29,445 nt of DNA from CAISIP01 sp046594635 (GTDB lineage: Bacteria; Pseudomonadota; Gammaproteobacteria; Burkholderiales; Burkholderiaceae_C), in assembly GCA_046594635.1 (NCBI GenBank), contig JBKJRR010000418.1, positions 1 to 29,445 on the forward strand, in the 5' to 3' direction. Shown piece by piece: positions 1-8,342 of this stretch (position 1 is its first letter; every line of letters starts with the position of its first letter). The translations under genes and the position numbers were made by a program. A model generated the notes under the pieces. That model did not search any database, was not told the origin of the DNA, and saw only the letters and a list, made by a program, of their open reading frames with translations.

Positions 1-831
1 TCACCGCGATCAGCGAAGCCCTCTACTTTAGCACAACTTTCTCGCGACCGGTGTGCGATATCGAAAATTTCTTTTCTCCACCCACCTCATCACATCCACT
101 AGGCGTCTCCACCAAGCAACTGCACCGAGCCTCATATTCTATACCGGAATTTTTACACCCGTTAAAAGACTTCCTGAGAGGTCCTGCATTCACTGTGACA
201 GGATTTCTTTTGAAGCTCATTCGCTCCGCCACTATCGACCTCGCCAGCGATTCTATACCGAACTTTTCGACAGTCCGAACTGGTTGAGTTTTCCTTTTTT
301 GCGGTGGCTGATGATTGGGCCTATCGTCTGCGAGCGCATCCGAAGCGGCGCAATTACACCCGCGCTCAATTCATCGGAGCGCCTAGTGCGCCCTCAGGCG
401 TTCATCTGCTTTTCTGGATTGATGCTGATCCGCAGGGGTCACGTCGGTCATGTGCCATGACGTGGTGCAGGCCTATGCCCCGACGGGCTTGAGATAGCCA
501 GCGATCAGCGATTCATGTGGGCAACCCAATTTGCCTACATCGGTTCTTCGCCAAAAGACGGCGTTCGTCTCTCAGCTATGTGCGTCAAGCACGCAGGCTC
601 AAAGGAAACTACCTGTTGCCGTTGAACTGCCAGCGACCGCGCCATCCTTTGGAAGCCTGCACTCGCCCGGGATCGACAGTCAGGGCGCGTTCAGAGCCCA
701 CGGCCTTGCGCGCTACGCCCCCTGCACCCTTGGCGATCGGGATCGAATGTTACTGCACCCTAGTCTGACAGAAACATGCCAGTCGGCCGCCACACGCGCG
801 CAAACCCGGAGAACCCGATAATCCTGCCCCT
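1..831. other. Gene-poor region upstream of uup
   Basis: I see no convincing gene here. Several short open frames exist on both strands, but none shows a recognisable domain or a good ribosome binding site. Base composition is more AT-rich in the first 300 bases than in the flanking genes, which is typical of non-coding or decayed sequence. An 11-base direct repeat, ATTCTATACCG, occurs at 136-146 and 250-260, each copy followed by a T-rich stretch. A T-rich run lies near 290-301. Promoters for uup presumably lie in this stretch, but I cannot place one with confidence. Confidence 0.5.
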
Positions 832-2724
832 ATGGCTCTCTTATCCCTACTCAACGCACAACTGGCATTCGGGCATGTCGCACTTATTGATCATGCAGAT
901 TTTTCACTCGAAAGCGATGAACGCGTCGGATTGATTGGCCGCAACGGCACTGGCAAGTCATCTCTTCTCAAAATTTTGGCCAGCATGGAAAAGCCCGACG
1001 ACGGCACGCTGCAGTTGCAGCAAGGTCTGCGCATCGCGCACGTTGCTCAAGAGCCGGCACTGGACATGGGCAAGAGCGTATTTGACGTTGTCTGTGTCGG
1101 CGTAGCACGTCTGAAGGATCTGGTAGAAGAATACAGCCAGGGCATCGGCGACCTCAATGCATTACAGGACGCGATCGAAGCCCAGGATGGCTGGAACTGG
1201 GAACAACGCGTCCAGGAAACCTTGCACCGACTGCACCTGAACCCTGCTGCAACGATTGGTACGCTCTCAGGTGGCACGCGCAAACGGGTGGCACTGGCGC
1301 AAGCCCTGGTGGCCCAACCATCCGTGTTGCTGCTGGACGAGCCTACCAACCACCTGGATCTGGATTCGATCGAGTGGCTCGAAAACCTGCTGCTTGATTT
1401 CAAAGGCAGTGTCATTACCATTACCCATGACCGCAGCTTTCTGGATCGCGTAGCGACCCGTATTGTGGAACTTGACCGTGGCAAGCTGCGCTCCTACCCC
1501 GGAAACTTCACGCAGTACCAGATCCTGAAGGAGGAGCAACTCGAGCAGGAAGAAGTGATCAACGCAAAGGCCGACAAGTTGCTGGCGCAGGAAGAAGTGT
1601 GGATCCGCCAGGGTGTCGAAGCGCGCCGTACGCGCAGTCAGAGCAGAATCAGCCGACTGGAGGCGCTACGCGACCGGCGCATGGCCCGTCGCGACGTGGT
1701 CGGCAGTGTCCGGATGGATGTCGCGGCCGGATCGGGAAGCGGCAAGATCGTCGCGGAGTTGACAGATGTGGATCTGCAGTTCGGCGACAAAACCATCGTG
1801 CGCAACTTCACCTCGACGATCCTGCGCAGCGACAAGGTCGGACTGATCGGGCCCAATGGAGCCGGCAAGACGACCTTGCTCAAACTGATCCTGGGCGAAC
1901 TTCGACCCGACGCAGGCAAGATCCGGCAAGGCAGCAATCTGCAGGTTGCCTACTTCGACCAGTTGCGAGACGCTCTCGATCTGGATGCCACGCTGGCCGA
2001 CTTCATCAGCCCGGGTAGCGAATGGATCGAGATCGGCAACCAGCGCAAACACGTCAAAAGTTATCTGTCTGACTTCCTGTTTTCGCCCGCGCGCGCCAAT
2101 TCCCCGGTTCGTTCGCTTTCCGGCGGGGAGCGAAACCGCCTGCTGCTGGCGCGCCTTTTTGCGCGCCCCGCCAACGTACTGGTGCTCGACGAGCCCACCA
2201 ACGATCTGGACATCGATACGCTGGAATTGCTGGAAGGTCTGCTCTGCGACTATGACGGCACGGTGTTTCTGGTCAGCCACGACCGCCGCTTCCTGGACAA
2301 CGTCGTGACCAGCACCATCGCCTTCGAAGGCGACGGAGTCTGGCGCGAGTACGAAGGTGGCGTCCAGGACTGGCTGCTCCAATCGGCCCGTTCCCGTGTG
2401 GCACGCCAAGCCAACGCGCAGGCAAGCAAGCCGGAGAATGAGACACCACCAGCCAGAGCGGCAACGCCATCGACCAGCAAGCCCGTTCAAGGCGGCAAAC
2501 TCAGCTTCAAGGAACAACGCGAACTAGACGGTTTGCTGGCGTCCATCGACACACTCGAACTCGAACAAAAGACACTGCGTGAGGAGTTGGCCGACAGCAG
2601 CCTGTACCAGCGAGACACCAATCGCGCGGTTGCCCTGCACGCGCGGGACTCGGCGATCGAGGAATCATTGCTGCAGTCGCTTGAGCGCTGGACTGCGCTC
2701 TCGGCTCGCAGTGATCAGGCTTAG
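832..2724 (+). CDS. uup: ABC-F family ATP-binding protein, Uup type
   Basis: Cytoplasmic ABC-F ATPase with no membrane domain. Family members bind ribosomes or nucleic acid, and Uup is linked to DNA repair, transposon excision control and ribosome assembly. Two ATPase cassettes are complete. The first has Walker A GRNGTGKS (residues 36-43), signature LSGGT (145-149) and Walker B LLLDEPTNHLD (D169, E170). The second has GPNGAGKT (340-347), LSGGE (429-433) and VLVLDEPTNDLD (D453, E454). The linker between cassettes is charged and helical, as expected. The roughly 80 C-terminal residues, starting near KLSFKEQRELDGL, form the coiled-coil extension typical of Uup rather than EttA. The length of 630 aa fits the family. 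No strong Shine-Dalgarno precedes the ATG. The stop overlaps the stop of the convergent CheA-like gene. Confidence 0.93.
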   Translation: MALLSLLNAQLAFGHVALIDHADFSLESDERVGLIGRNGTGKSSLLKILASMEKPDDGTLQLQQGLRIAHVAQEPALDMGKSVFDVVCVGVARLKDLVEEYSQGIGDLNALQDAIEAQDGWNWEQRVQETLHRLHLNPAATIGTLSGGTRKRVALAQALVAQPSVLLLDEPTNHLDLDSIEWLENLLLDFKGSVITITHDRSFLDRVATRIVELDRGKLRSYPGNFTQYQILKEEQLEQEEVINAKADKLLAQEEVWIRQGVEARRTRSQSRISRLEALRDRRMARRDVVGSVRMDVAAGSGSGKIVAELTDVDLQFGDKTIVRNFTSTILRSDKVGLIGPNGAGKTTLLKLILGELRPDAGKIRQGSNLQVAYFDQLRDALDLDATLADFISPGSEWIEIGNQRKHVKSYLSDFLFSPARANSPVRSLSGGERNRLLLARLFARPANVLVLDEPTNDLDIDTLELLEGLLCDYDGTVFLVSHDRRFLDNVVTSTIAFEGDGVWREYEGGVQDWLLQSARSRVARQANAQASKPENETPPARAATPSTSKPVQGGKLSFKEQRELDGLLASIDTLELEQKTLREELADSSLYQRDTNRAVALHARDSAIEESLLQSLERWTALSARSDQA

Positions 2725-4157
2725 CCAGCCAGGGGCATAACGAATTCATCGGGCGCCGACGATTCCGGCAGTCCGATCGTGATACGGGTTCCGACACCGG
2801 TTACGGAATAGATCTCGACCGTTCCGCCCAGCGCCGCGATCTTGCGCCGGACCACATCCATGCCGACGCCACGGCCAGACACCGCGGTCACCGCGCTGGC
2901 CGTCGAAAAGCCAGGCGTGAACACCAATGGCCATAACGCCTGATCGGACGTGTCATCGGGAACATCCAGGCCACTTGCCCAGGCCGCCTGCAGTAACCGA
3001 TACCGCGAAAACCCCTGGCCGTCGTCGTGCACTTCCAATTTAAGCCGTCCATCTTGCACAGTCATGGAGAGCGCAATCTGTCCCTCTTCTGGTTTTCCCG
3101 CCAAGCGCCTGTGCTCCGGCAGTTCAATGCCATGGTCACAACTGTTTCGCACCAGCTGAATCAACGGATCGGCCAGCCCCTGGATCAGCCGGCGATCCAA
3201 CTGCAGCATCCCACCCGAAAGCGACAGGTGGAACGGCTTGCCCAACCTTGACGACAGATTCGCCAGCAATGGGGGTGCCAGCGCGAACAACTCGGAAGCA
3301 GGTCCGCGGCGCAAGCCACGCACCGTCTGACGCAACTGTGTCGCCAGCCCGTGCAAGTGATCCAGCCGGTGACTTTCGCTGCCCCCAACCGAACGCAAGG
3401 CCGTATCGGCAGTTGCCGCGGACAACTCGTCGGTGAGTCGATCGAGCAAAGCCATCTCCGCCAGCGTCACACGAAGCGACGCAGCAGCCGAAGCCGGCGG
3501 CAATGGGCAAACAGCTGGTTTCGGATCGGGACGCGGTAGATCCATTGCGCGTATGGCAATGTGCTCCCGATCCACGTGCATGGTCAGCAAATCCATCAAC
3601 TCCGCGTCCGACATGGCGCAACGCACGCCCAGAAGCCAAGGCTCAGCGCCACCGCCGGCTTGGGAAAGCACCTCGCCCAGTCCGTGAATGTCGCGAAACA
3701 CGGCAACGATCGCCGGGAGAGCTTCGGGCCGATGGGGCCCCGTGATCTCGATACACCACTGCCGCTGCTCCCCCACGGACGCCTGCACGTTGGCCAGAGC
3801 GCCTAATTGCGCGGCGGCGGATCGGATCGCAGATGCCGGCGGCGACAACCCTGTCAGACAGGCCCGGACCAGGTCGACAGACTCTTGTAACAACGCTGTC
3901 GCCCGCGCATCGGGCTCGAGCCGATTCTTTCGCCATTGCTCGAGTAGCGATTCCGCCTGGTGCATCAGATCCGACACGTCTGCCAAGCCGAAGGCCGCCG
4001 CGCCCCCCTTTACCGAATGCGCACACCGAAAAATCGTGTCGATCCGGTCCATACCGACTCTGTTGACGGGCAGCGTCGACAACAGCTGCTCCATCACATC
4101 CAGATTGGTGAGCGCTTCATCGACGAAGAGCGGATCCGGCAGAATCAATTCAGTCAT
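2721..4157 (-). CDS. CheA-like histidine kinase lacking the CheW-like P5 domain
   Basis: Predicted cytoplasmic chemotaxis-type histidine kinase of 478 aa. The N-terminal Hpt (P1) domain carries the phospho-accepting histidine in CAHSVKGG (H47). A poorly conserved middle leads into a P3 dimerisation region and a CheA-type ATPase (P4) with N-box LVRNSCDHGIE, G1 box DDGQG, the FTPGFSTA segment and G2 box SGRGVGMDVV. The protein stops about 40 residues after the G2 box, so the P5 domain that binds CheW and receptors is absent. Typical CheA proteins exceed 600 aa. The ATG at 4157 is preferred. An in-frame TTG three codons upstream (4166) is possible, and the GGAG sequence sits very close to the ATG. 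The gene is convergent with uup and divergent from a hybrid kinase. Loss of P5 could mean a CheW-independent role or a decaying gene; the intact ATPase motifs argue against decay. Confidence 0.85.
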   Translation of the reverse strand: MTELILPDPLFVDEALTNLDVMEQLLSTLPVNRVGMDRIDTIFRCAHSVKGGAAAFGLADVSDLMHQAESLLEQWRKNRLEPDARATALLQESVDLVRACLTGLSPPASAIRSAAAQLGALANVQASVGEQRQWCIEITGPHRPEALPAIVAVFRDIHGLGEVLSQAGGGAEPWLLGVRCAMSDAELMDLLTMHVDREHIAIRAMDLPRPDPKPAVCPLPPASAAASLRVTLAEMALLDRLTDELSAATADTALRSVGGSESHRLDHLHGLATQLRQTVRGLRRGPASELFALAPPLLANLSSRLGKPFHLSLSGGMLQLDRRLIQGLADPLIQLVRNSCDHGIELPEHRRLAGKPEEGQIALSMTVQDGRLKLEVHDDGQGFSRYRLLQAAWASGLDVPDDTSDQALWPLVFTPGFSTASAVTAVSGRGVGMDVVRRKIAALGGTVEIYSVTGVGTRITIGLPESSAPDEFVMPLAG

Positions 4158-4297
4158 TCTCCGCAATTAACGGCGTTACGTGGGCATCCTGGCCCGCATC
4201 GCCACTCCCGGCAACTCAAGCTGTCGCGGGACGAGCAGCACAGGTCAAGGCACTAGAATTTACTCAGGGCGAGGTTATCAGGAATCGACATCCTTGC

Positions 4298-4315
4298 TGT
4301 CGTCCCGACACGACA
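4298..4315. promoter_or_regulatory. Inverted repeat in the divergent intergenic region (possible operator)
   Basis: The 210-bp spacer between the divergent CheA-like and sensor-kinase genes holds a perfect 6-bp inverted repeat with a 6-base spacer, TGTCGT-N6-ACGACA. It lies about 50 bases upstream of the sensor-kinase start. It has the size of a dimeric regulator site, but no regulator is identified. I see nothing else clear in 4158-4367 apart from the AGGAG ribosome binding site at 4356-4360. Confidence 0.3.
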
Positions 4316-4367
4316 ACTGGACGTCCGTTATCCTGCTTCAGGAGTGCTTTGCGCTAGGAGCCTCAAA

Positions 4368-5504
4368 TTGACAGTAAAGAACGCTCTACGCATGTACGAA
4401 GAAACTACCGACGAAACCATTCGCATCCTGCACTTGGAAGACTCACCGGTCGACCATGAGCTGGTACGCCGGGCGCTGCAACGCTCCGGGCTGGCGTTCA
4501 CACTGGAACATGTCGAGACACTGGACGACTTCCAGCACGCCTCGGTTACCGGCAACTTCGATGCCATCGTGGCCGACTACCGCCTGCGCGGCTTCACCGC
4601 CATCGACGCCTGGGATGCCCTGAAGTCGCAGCCCAGCGCACCGCCCTTCATCCTGGTGTCCGGAGCCATCGGAGAATCAGCGGCGGTGGCTGCAATCAAG
4701 CTGGGCATGAGTGACTATCTCCAAAAGGACCATCTCGTAAAACTCGCGTCCGTGATCCTGCGTGCAATCGAGTTGCAACAGACCCGGTTGGCCAAAGACC
4801 GCGCAGATGCCGAACTGGCTGTATCCGAGCGTCGCCTGGCTGAATTTGCGGAGCACCTGCAGTCCACCATCGAACAAGAGCGGGCCTCCATCGCACGGGA
4901 GATCCACGACGACATCGGTGGTGCGCTGGCAGCCGCCAAGCTGGACCTGGCGTGGATCGGCCGTCATGTGTCCGACCCGGCCACGCGCGAGCATGTCGTG
5001 GCCGCCACCGAGATGCTGCAACATGCCCTGGGCGCCAGCCAGCGCATCATGATGAATCTGCGTCCAGCCATCCTGGACCAAGGCCTGGCAGCAGCAGTCG
5101 ATTGGCTAGCCAGCGGTTTCGAGCGTCGCACCGGCATCCGCACGACGCTGCACGCCCGCGATCCCGACCATGAGCTACCCAAGGCCGTGCAGCTGACGGC
5201 GTATCGCACCGCGCAGGAGGCTTTGACCAATATCGCCAAGTATGCCCGGTGCGATCAAGTCACGATCGACCTGACCGACAGCGGCAAGGTGCTGACGCTC
5301 GAGGTCAATGACAACGGCCAGGGCTTCACGGCGCAAGAGCAGGGCAAGGCCAATGCCTACGGACTCAAAGGCCTGCAGGAGCGGGCGAAATCCGTCGGCG
5401 GCTGGCTCGACATCAGTACCTCCACCGGTAAGGGCACGTCGATCATTCTGTCGGTACCATTGACCCAGGATTCGGAATCGAGCGTCAAGGACAATTTGGA
5501 ATGA
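4368..5504 (+). CDS. Hybrid sensor kinase: N-terminal receiver plus HisKA_3 kinase
   Basis: Cytoplasmic signalling protein of 378 aa with no membrane segment. Residues about 18-135 form a response-regulator receiver domain with acidic pair E24/D25, phospho-accepting aspartate D70 (VADYRL), S98 and K120. A coiled linker leads to a NarX/UhpB-type HisKA_3 dimerisation domain with phospho-accepting H180 in AREIHDDIG. An HATPase_c domain follows with N-box QEALTNIAKYA, G1 NDNGQGF and G2 GLKGLQERA. The TTG start at 4368 is chosen because AGGAG lies 7 bases upstream. A GTG at 4344 and an ATG at 4392 lack comparable sites, although the ATG is still possible. The stop overlaps the response regulator start (ATGA), so the two are surely co-expressed. 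The receiver suggests input from another kinase; the divergent CheA-like protein is the nearest candidate, but this is inference. Confidence 0.88.
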   Translation: MTVKNALRMYEETTDETIRILHLEDSPVDHELVRRALQRSGLAFTLEHVETLDDFQHASVTGNFDAIVADYRLRGFTAIDAWDALKSQPSAPPFILVSGAIGESAAVAAIKLGMSDYLQKDHLVKLASVILRAIELQQTRLAKDRADAELAVSERRLAEFAEHLQSTIEQERASIAREIHDDIGGALAAAKLDLAWIGRHVSDPATREHVVAATEMLQHALGASQRIMMNLRPAILDQGLAAAVDWLASGFERRTGIRTTLHARDPDHELPKAVQLTAYRTAQEALTNIAKYARCDQVTIDLTDSGKVLTLEVNDNGQGFTAQEQGKANAYGLKGLQERAKSVGGWLDISTSTGKGTSIILSVPLTQDSESSVKDNLE

Positions 5505-6130
5505 CACGTGTAATTCTCTGTGATGACCACGCCGTCGTGCGGCGCGGCATTCGTGACACACTGGCCGACGCACACGACATTGAGGTCGTGGCCGAGGCCG
5601 GCAGCTACTCCGAAGTGCGTGATGCCCTGCGCAATACGCCGTGTGACGTTCTGGTGCTGGATCTGAGCCTGCCCGGACGTGGTGGTCTGGAGGTGCTGGC
5701 CAGTATCAAGGACTCCGGGCTGCAGGTGGCGGTCTTGATCGTGTCCATGTATCCAGAGGACCAGTACGCCATCCGAAGCCTGCGTGCCGGCGCCCAGGGT
5801 TACGTCAACAAGGCCGGCGACCCCGCCGAGTTGGTGGAGGCCGTGCGCACGGTCGCCCTTGGCAAAAAATATGTCAGCCAGGCCGTCGCGCAGATGCTGG
5901 TGGACAACCTGCACGCACCGACCAGCGAGCTTCTGCACGCATCCTTGTCAGAGCGCGAGATGCAGACTTTGCTCAAGATCGCCTCAGGCAAACGCCTGTC
6001 CGACATCGCCACCGAATTGATGCTCAGCCCCAAGACAGTGAGCGTCTACCGTTCGCGCGTGCTGGAAAAACTCAAACTGTCGAACAATGCCGAGTTGACG
6101 GTTTACGCGATCCGCAACAACATGGTCTGA
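5501..6130 (+). CDS. NarL/FixJ-family response regulator with LuxR-type HTH
   Basis: Two-component DNA-binding regulator of 209 aa. The N-terminal receiver has D8/D9, phospho-accepting D54 (LVLDLSLPG), S82 and K104. The C-terminal LuxR-type helix-turn-helix begins at LSEREMQTLLKIASGK, with recognition-helix sequence LSPKTVSVYRSRVLEKL. It overlaps the preceding HisKA_3 kinase by 4 bp, and the pairing of a HisKA_3 kinase with a NarL-type regulator matches the usual cognate arrangement. Target genes cannot be read from the sequence. The gene abuts the flagellar cluster in convergent orientation, so a motility-related regulon is plausible but unproven. The TGA stop lies inside a short perfect hairpin. 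Confidence 0.92.
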   Translation: MTRVILCDDHAVVRRGIRDTLADAHDIEVVAEAGSYSEVRDALRNTPCDVLVLDLSLPGRGGLEVLASIKDSGLQVAVLIVSMYPEDQYAIRSLRAGAQGYVNKAGDPAELVEAVRTVALGKKYVSQAVAQMLVDNLHAPTSELLHASLSEREMQTLLKIASGKRLSDIATELMLSPKTVSVYRSRVLEKLKLSNNAELTVYAIRNNMV

Positions 6131-6141
6131 GCAATCAGACC
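6124..6141. terminator. Hairpin between convergent response regulator and fliR
   Basis: Perfect 7-bp stem GGTCTGA/TCAGACC with a 4-base loop GCAA. It lies between two convergent genes, and its left arm contains the last codon bases and TGA stop of the regulator. There is no T-run on either side, so an intrinsic terminator is only a possibility. Confidence 0.35.
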
Positions 6142-6143
6142 GG

Positions 6144-6908
6144 TCAGCGACTGAACAGGTCGAGCATGCGCTGCATCAGCGCGGAAAACGGATGCTCGAG
6201 CATCGGCAACGTCACGGCCACGCCGATCAGCCCCACCGATAACGTGATTGGAAAACCGATCGCAAAGATGTTCATCTGGGGCGCCACGCGCGAAACAATG
6301 CCCAGCGCCAGATTGGCGAACATCAGCATGGCCACCACTGGCAAGGCGATCCAGAACGCGCTGGCGAACAACTCGGCGCCCAGTTCGTGCATGCGCATCT
6401 CCTTGAGTGCCTGCAGGAAATTCTGGTCCACGGGGAACGCCGTGAAGCTATGCATCACCGCCATCAGCACCATCAGGTGGCCATTGAGCACGATGAACAA
6501 CAACACCGCCATATTGTTGTAAAACCGGCCCATGGCGCTGGACTGGGCACTGGTTGATGGGTCGAAAAACGAGGCGAACCCCAGCCCCATCTGGAATCCG
6601 ACGATCTGGCCAGCCAACTCAAAAGCGCCAAAGATCATGCGCACGGCAAAACCGATTGCCAGGCCGATACCCACCTGCTGGACCACCGCCCCCAGCGCTT
6701 GCGGGCCATTGATGTCGATCACCGGCTGGTCCGGCATGCTGGCCTGGGCGGCATAGGCGATCAGGAACGCCAGGCCAATGCGTGCACGCACCGGAAACGC
6801 TCGCGACGAAAACACCGGAGCGGCCGTGAACACCGCCAGCACCCGCAAAAACGGCCACAGGATAGGCGACAGCCACTCGACGATCTGAGCTTCGGATATC
6901 GAGAGCAC
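6144..6908 (-). CDS. fliR: Flagellar type III export gate protein FliR
   Basis: Inner-membrane component of the flagellar export gate, which assembles with FliP and FliQ inside the MS-ring. The 254-aa protein has about six hydrophobic segments and characteristic family sequences such as AAPVFSSRAFPVRARIGLAFLIA near the N-terminus and NIFAIGFPITLSVGLI near the C-terminus. Translation starts at a GTG (6908), 16 bases after fliQ ends; no strong Shine-Dalgarno is visible, so coupling to fliQ is likely. It is the last gene of the minus-strand cluster. flhB, often next to fliR in other bacteria, is not in the window. Confidence 0.95.
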   Translation of the reverse strand: MLSISEAQIVEWLSPILWPFLRVLAVFTAAPVFSSRAFPVRARIGLAFLIAYAAQASMPDQPVIDINGPQALGAVVQQVGIGLAIGFAVRMIFGAFELAGQIVGFQMGLGFASFFDPSTSAQSSAMGRFYNNMAVLLFIVLNGHLMVLMAVMHSFTAFPVDQNFLQALKEMRMHELGAELFASAFWIALPVVAMLMFANLALGIVSRVAPQMNIFAIGFPITLSVGLIGVAVTLPMLEHPFSALMQRMLDLFSR

Positions 6909-6924
6909 GCGCCGGTCCCGTGTT

Positions 6925-7194
6925 TCAGATCAGCGAGCCGGGAATCGATTCGATGGTGCGGCGGATGAAATCCACCAGCATGCTGAGCATCCACGGACCG
7001 GCAACGGCGAGCGCCAGCATCGACGCGATCAGCTTGGGAATAAAGGTGAGTGTGGCCTCGTTGATCTGCGTGATCGCCTGAAACAGGCTGATCACCAGGC
7101 CCACCACCAGCACCACACCCAGGATGGGCGCGGCCACCATGAGCAGTGTCAGCAAGGCATCCTGGCCCATCGTCAACACCATCTGCGCGTTCAC
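6925..7194 (-). CDS. fliQ: Flagellar type III export gate protein FliQ
   Basis: Small inner-membrane export gate subunit of 89 aa with two transmembrane helices (about residues 17-37 and 53-74) separated by the conserved segment SLFQAITQINEATLTFIPK. The start is GTG at 7194, clearly set by AAGGAG 5 bases upstream. It sits between fliP and fliR in the order usual for the FliPQR complex. Confidence 0.96.
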   Translation of the reverse strand: MNAQMVLTMGQDALLTLLMVAAPILGVVLVVGLVISLFQAITQINEATLTFIPKLIASMLALAVAGPWMLSMLVDFIRRTIESIPGSLI

Positions 7195-7215
7195 CGGTCT
7201 CTCCTTGAAGCAGCG

Positions 7216-7998
7216 TCAGGGCGCGAAGCTGGCCGCCAGCGAACCGATCAGCAGATTCCAGCCATCGGCCAGTACGAACAGCATCAACTTGAACGGCAAT
7301 GCCACCAACACCGGCGACAACATCATCATGCCCAGCGACATCAAAACGCTGGCCACCACAATGTCGATCACCAGAAACGGTATGAAAATCATGAAGCCAA
7401 TCTGGAACGCCGACTTGAGTTCGCTGGTCACGAAGGCCGGCACCAGTACCCGCATCGGCACCGTTTGCGCTGTGGCGCCCGGATCCAGCTTGGCCAGCCG
7501 CACGAACAGCGACAGGTCGGACTGCCGGGTCTGCTTGGCCATGAACTCGCGCATCGGCGCCTCAGCCTTGTCCAGTGCCTGCTCGAACGGTATTGAATTC
7601 TTGCTGTACGGAAGATAGGCCTCCTCGTAGACACGGTCCAGCGTCGGGCCCATGACAAACACTGTGAGGAACAGGGACAGCCCCACGATCACCTGATTGG
7701 GCGGCGAAGCCTGTGTGCCCAATGCCTGGCGCAACAACGACAACACGATGACGATGCGGGTGAAGCCTGTCATCATCAGCAGCACCGCCGGCAGGAACGA
7801 CAACGCGGTGAAAAACAGCAGAGTCTGGATGGGTACTGAGTAGCTGTTGCCGGCCGGCCCGGTACCCACCAGCAGCGGCAGCTGTCCCGGCGTCGACGCC
7901 GCCTGCGCCGCTACTGTACCGTGGACCAGCAAGGCCAGTAGCCCCAGAAACGCGCTGAGGACCCAACCGCTCCTGCGGCGACTCGTTGACTGGTTCAT
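7216..7998 (-). CDS. fliP: Flagellar type III export gate protein FliP
   Basis: Core subunit of the flagellar export gate, 260 aa. It begins with a basic, hydrophobic, Ala-rich signal peptide (about residues 1-34), as FliP usually does. Mature FliP landmarks follow: MTGFTRIVIVLSLLRQALGT, the PPNQVIVGLSLFLT helix, a soluble loop with REFMAKQTRQSDLSLF, and the C-terminal pair of helices with GFMIFIPFLVIDIVVASVL and LPFKLMLFVLADGW. Downstream fliQ starts 21 bases later. No strong ribosome site precedes the ATG. Confidence 0.96.
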   Translation of the reverse strand: MNQSTSRRRSGWVLSAFLGLLALLVHGTVAAQAASTPGQLPLLVGTGPAGNSYSVPIQTLLFFTALSFLPAVLLMMTGFTRIVIVLSLLRQALGTQASPPNQVIVGLSLFLTVFVMGPTLDRVYEEAYLPYSKNSIPFEQALDKAEAPMREFMAKQTRQSDLSLFVRLAKLDPGATAQTVPMRVLVPAFVTSELKSAFQIGFMIFIPFLVIDIVVASVLMSLGMMMLSPVLVALPFKLMLFVLADGWNLLIGSLAASFAP

Positions 7999-8025
7999 GA
8001 CATGAAAACGGCTCGCGACAACCGC

Positions 8026-8334
8026 TCAGCCGTGTGGCCCCGGAACAGACAACGTATCTCGATCAGCCGGCCGCACCGGCGCCGCCATCGTATGAAGGCA
8101 GGAAATGGACTGCGCCGTGACGCCCAGCACCAGACAAATTCGCTCGTGTGCCGGTCCAACCTCAACCGTCACGACCCGCTGGTGCGGTCCGACGGCCACT
8201 GCGGACAGCACCCGACTGGCCGTGCCGCCGGCCGGGCCCGTGGCCACGCCGCGGCTTTGCAACCACTTCAGCCCCATCGGCACCATGGCCAGAAGCAACA
8301 CGAAAGCGGCAACCGTCAAAAGCGTCTGTGTCAT
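8026..8334 (-). CDS. fliO: Flagellar export assembly protein FliO
   Basis: Short (102 aa) single-pass membrane protein with an N-terminal helix (about residues 4-24) and a small cytoplasmic domain. The segment VLSAVAVGPHQRVVTVEVG matches the conserved FliO core. FliO helps assemble the FliP ring and is poorly conserved, so position between fliN and fliP is strong support. The Pro/Arg-rich tail after about residue 85 shows no motif. Confidence 0.88.
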   Translation of the reverse strand: MTQTLLTVAAFVLLLAMVPMGLKWLQSRGVATGPAGGTASRVLSAVAVGPHQRVVTVEVGPAHERICLVLGVTAQSISCLHTMAAPVRPADRDTLSVPGPHG

Positions 8335-8342
8335 GCCCGCGC

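Noticed and set aside
53..821. Open frames of 60-135 codons upstream of uup (for example 53-460 and 531-821, plus strand; 23-232, minus strand)
   Set aside because: No recognisable domain, no ribosome site, mutually overlapping and of low-complexity or Arg/Cys-rich composition typical of random frames.
1666..2517. 283-codon minus-strand frame inside uup
   Set aside because: Antisense shadow of a well-conserved ABC-F gene in GC-rich DNA; no domain.
4158..4367. Sigma-28-like CCTGATAA (minus strand, 4276-4283) upstream of the CheA-like gene
   Set aside because: The sequence at -35 spacing shows no match, so it is probably chance.
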